DNA of 64,000 bases from Serratia ureilytica (GTDB lineage: Bacteria; Pseudomonadota; Gammaproteobacteria; Enterobacterales; Enterobacteriaceae), in NCBI RefSeq assembly GCF_013375155.1, contig NZ_JABXOF010000002.1, positions 601,169-665,168 of the forward strand, read 5' to 3'. Below are positions 62,021-64,000 of this stretch, piece after piece (the first letter of the stretch is position 1; each line of letters begins with the position of its first letter). Both the position numbers and the translations under genes were made by a program. The notes below the pieces were generated by a model that did no database searches, was not told where the DNA came from, and saw nothing but the letters and a program-made list of their open reading frames with translations.

Positions 62021-63802
62021 ATGGTGACAAACCGTCAGCGTTATCGTGAAAAAGTCTCCCAGATGATCAGCTGGGGGCACTGGTTCGCCTTATTCAACAT
62101 CCTGCTCGCCCTTGGGCTGGGCAGCCGCTACCTGTTTGTCACCGACTGGCCCGCTTCCCTGCTGGGCCGGGTCTATGCCCTGGTCAGCCTGCTGGGGCAT
62201 TTCAGCTTTATCGTGTTCGCCGGCTATTTGCTGGTGATCTTCCCGCTCACCTTCGTGGTGATGTCGCAGCGGCTGCTGCGATTTATTTCCGCCGCGCTGG
62301 CCACCGCCGGGCTCACGCTGTTGCTGGTCGACAGCGAGGTGTTCTCCCATTTCCACCTGCACCTCAATCCGGTGGTGTGGGATCTGGTGGTCAACCCGGA
62401 TCAAAGCGAGCTGTCGCGCGACTGGCAGCTGATGTTTATCTGCGTGCCGGTGATCTTCCTGGTGGAGATGCTGTTCGGCACCTGGAGCTGGCAGAAGCTG
62501 CGCAGCCTGAACCGCCGCCGTTTCGGCAAGCCGCTGGCGGCGCTGTTCATCAGCGCCTTTTTCGCCTCGCACCTGATTTACATCTGGGCCGACGCCAACT
62601 TCTATCGCCCGATCACCATGCAGCGGGCCAACCTGCCGCTCTCGTACCCGATGACAGCGCGCAAGTTCCTCGAAAAACACGGCCTGCTCGATCAGCAAGA
62701 ATATGAACGCCGCCTGGTGCAACAGGGCAATCCGGAAGCGGTGGCGGTGGAGTACCCGCTCAGCGATCTCAGCTACGGCGATAAAGGCAGCGGCTATAAC
62801 CTGCTGATGATCGTGGTGGACGGCATTCGCGCCAAAGACGTGGCGCAGGACATGCCGACGCTGACGCGTTTCGCCCAGGAAAACGTGCGCTTCAGCGATC
62901 ACTACAGCTCGGGCAACCACGCCGACACCGGGCTGTTCGGCCTGTTCTACGGCATTTCCCCGACCTATCTGGACAGCGTGCTCGCCGGCCGCAAGCCGTC
63001 GGCGCTGATCAACGCGCTCGGCGAGCAGGGTTACCAACTGGGGCTGTTCTCGTCCGACGGCTTCAACGCCAGCCTGTACCGTCAGGCCCTGTTGACCGAC
63101 TTCTCGCTGCCGACGCCGGCGCCGCAAAGCGACGCGCAAACCACGCAGCAATGGCAACGCTGGCTGACGGATCAGGGCGACAAAGAGCCGTGGTTCTCCT
63201 ATATCAACTTCAGCGGCGCCGAGCCGGCCGAAGGCGCTAAAACTCCGGCGCCGGCCGATTTTATCCAACGCTATCGCACCGGCGCTCAGGACGTGGACAG
63301 CCAGATAGCCCAGGTGCTGGACACCCTGAAACAGCGCGGCCTGCTGGATAAAACCGTGGTGGTGATCACCGCCGAGCACGGCGTCGAGTTCAACGACAGC
63401 GGCAAAGGCCAATGGGGCGCCGGCACCGCCTTCAACCAGGCGCAGCTGCAGGTGCCGCTGGTGATCCACTGGCCGGGCACGCCGGCGCAGACCATCAACA
63501 AGCTGACCGGCCATAACGACGTGATGCGTACCTTGATGCAACGGTTGCTGCACGTGAAAACCGCGCCGAAAGACTATTCGCAGGGCGAAGATCTGTTTAC
63601 CGCCCAGCGCCGCAACAACTGGATCGCAACCGGCGATGGCAACCAGCTGGTGATCACCACGCCGACGCAGACGCTGATGCTGGACAACAGCGGCAACTAT
63701 CGCGTCTACGATCAGAACGGCGATGAAATAAAAGACGAGAAACCGCAGCTTGCTCTGCTGTTGCAGGTGCTGACCGATGTAAAACGCTTTATCGCCAACT
63801 AA
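62021..63802 (+). CDS. yejM: Lipopolysaccharide/cardiolipin regulator YejM (PbgA, LapC)
   Basis: YejM senses lipid A at the periplasmic face and, through LapB, controls FtsH degradation of LpxC. The 593-residue protein has five N-terminal membrane helices (about 20-195), an arginine-rich linker (RSLNRRRFGKPL) and a periplasmic alkaline-phosphatase-like domain from about 245. The domain keeps VVDGIRAKD and TAEHGVEFND, which look closer to active sulfatase-fold enzymes than the corresponding E. coli segments I recall. The C-terminal VLTDVKRFIAN is conserved. Confidence 0.95.
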   Translation: MVTNRQRYREKVSQMISWGHWFALFNILLALGLGSRYLFVTDWPASLLGRVYALVSLLGHFSFIVFAGYLLVIFPLTFVVMSQRLLRFISAALATAGLTLLLVDSEVFSHFHLHLNPVVWDLVVNPDQSELSRDWQLMFICVPVIFLVEMLFGTWSWQKLRSLNRRRFGKPLAALFISAFFASHLIYIWADANFYRPITMQRANLPLSYPMTARKFLEKHGLLDQQEYERRLVQQGNPEAVAVEYPLSDLSYGDKGSGYNLLMIVVDGIRAKDVAQDMPTLTRFAQENVRFSDHYSSGNHADTGLFGLFYGISPTYLDSVLAGRKPSALINALGEQGYQLGLFSSDGFNASLYRQALLTDFSLPTPAPQSDAQTTQQWQRWLTDQGDKEPWFSYINFSGAEPAEGAKTPAPADFIQRYRTGAQDVDSQIAQVLDTLKQRGLLDKTVVVITAEHGVEFNDSGKGQWGAGTAFNQAQLQVPLVIHWPGTPAQTINKLTGHNDVMRTLMQRLLHVKTAPKDYSQGEDLFTAQRRNNWIATGDGNQLVITTPTQTLMLDNSGNYRVYDQNGDEIKDEKPQLALLLQVLTDVKRFIAN

Positions 63803-63837
63803 CTGCTTAAAACTAAAGCAATCAAGTGGTAAGGCGC

Positions 63838-63868
63838 TTGCATAAACATCGAGAATCGGTAGTATGAT
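63838..63868 (+). promoter_or_regulatory. Weak candidate promoter for tRNA-Pro
   Basis: TTGCAT (63838-63843) and TATGAT (63863-63868) lie upstream of the tRNA with a rather long 19-base spacer. Confidence 0.35.
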
Positions 63869-63880
63869 TTTTCATAGCGT

Positions 63881-63957
63881 CGGCATGTAGCGCAGCCTGG
63901 TAGCGCACCGTCATGGGGTGTCGGGGGTCGGAGGTTCGAATCCTCTCATGCCGACCA
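63881..63957 (+). tRNA. proL: tRNA-Pro (anticodon GGG)
   Basis: A 77-base cloverleaf has acceptor arms CGGCATG and CATGCCG, a T-arm GGAGG-TTCGAAT-CCTCT, and anticodon loop ATGGGGT giving GGG. The CCA end is encoded. It differs little from E. coli proL, which likewise lies downstream of yejM. Confidence 0.97.
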
Positions 63958-63966
63958 AATTCAAGA

Positions 63967-63994
63967 AAACCTGCTGTAACAGCAGGTTTTTTTT
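63967..63994 (+). terminator. Intrinsic terminator of tRNA-Pro
   Basis: AAACCTGCTG (63967-63976) pairs with CAGCAGGTTT (63980-63989) around TAA, within a run of eight T. Confidence 0.92.
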
Positions 63995-64000
63995 CGTCTG

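Noticed and set aside
1..64000. CRISPR array or insertion sequence
   Set aside because: No regularly spaced direct repeats and no transposase gene were seen.

Overview
The window reads as a chromosomal segment of a GC-rich enterobacterium, most likely Serratia (S. marcescens group). This rests on recognisable protein sequences, a gene order that tracks the E. coli 45-49 min region, and Serratia-style insertions into that order. The genus is an inference; no database search was possible.

Bases 1 to about 7,260 are the end of an integrated prophage. In order they hold a truncated S24/LexA-type repressor, an early promoter overlapped by repeated operators, small early ORFs, a Cys/His-rich gene on the opposite strand with a LexA box, a ParB-like / ParE-like / PAPS-reductase-like operon, an AT-rich cargo gene with its own promoter and terminator, a 3'-5' exonuclease, an AlpA-like regulator and a tyrosine integrase that abuts sbcB.

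From 7.2 to 13 kb lie sbcB, plaP, puuA and the divergent puuR, a putrescine uptake and degradation group with candidate PuuR operators. A two-gene sugar-type ABC transporter without a binding protein follows. From 15.7 to 21.7 kb is a siderophore uptake cluster: a TonB receptor and binding lipoprotein on one strand and the ATPase and permease on the other, each unit preceded by a Fur box. Between the two units sits a compact, highly structured, phage-like element. It has an RNA fold resembling C4 antisense RNA, a distant complementary target, terminal hairpins with complementary loops, and an inverted duplicate of a terminator. It is the least ordinary stretch of the window.

From 21.9 to 63.8 kb the order follows E. 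coli: (GGDEF gene) lysP-yeiE-yeiH-nfo-(pfpI-like)-fruAKB-(nudix, pentaheme cytochrome and TMAO reductase)-setB-yeiW-(mtr)-yeiP-(uxuA)-yeiQ-(mini-fimbrillin)-yeiR-lpxT-mepS-pdeN-yejABEF-yejG-bcr-rsuA-radD-rplY-yejK-yejL-yejM-tRNA-Pro(GGG). Parentheses mark genes absent from that place in E. coli. Regulatory sites that can be read directly include two Cra sites before fruBKA, a TrpR-like operator before mtr, a UxuR/ExuR-like operator between uxuA and yeiQ, and the two-hairpin leader of rplY.

No CRISPR array, rRNA operon or complete insertion sequence was seen.
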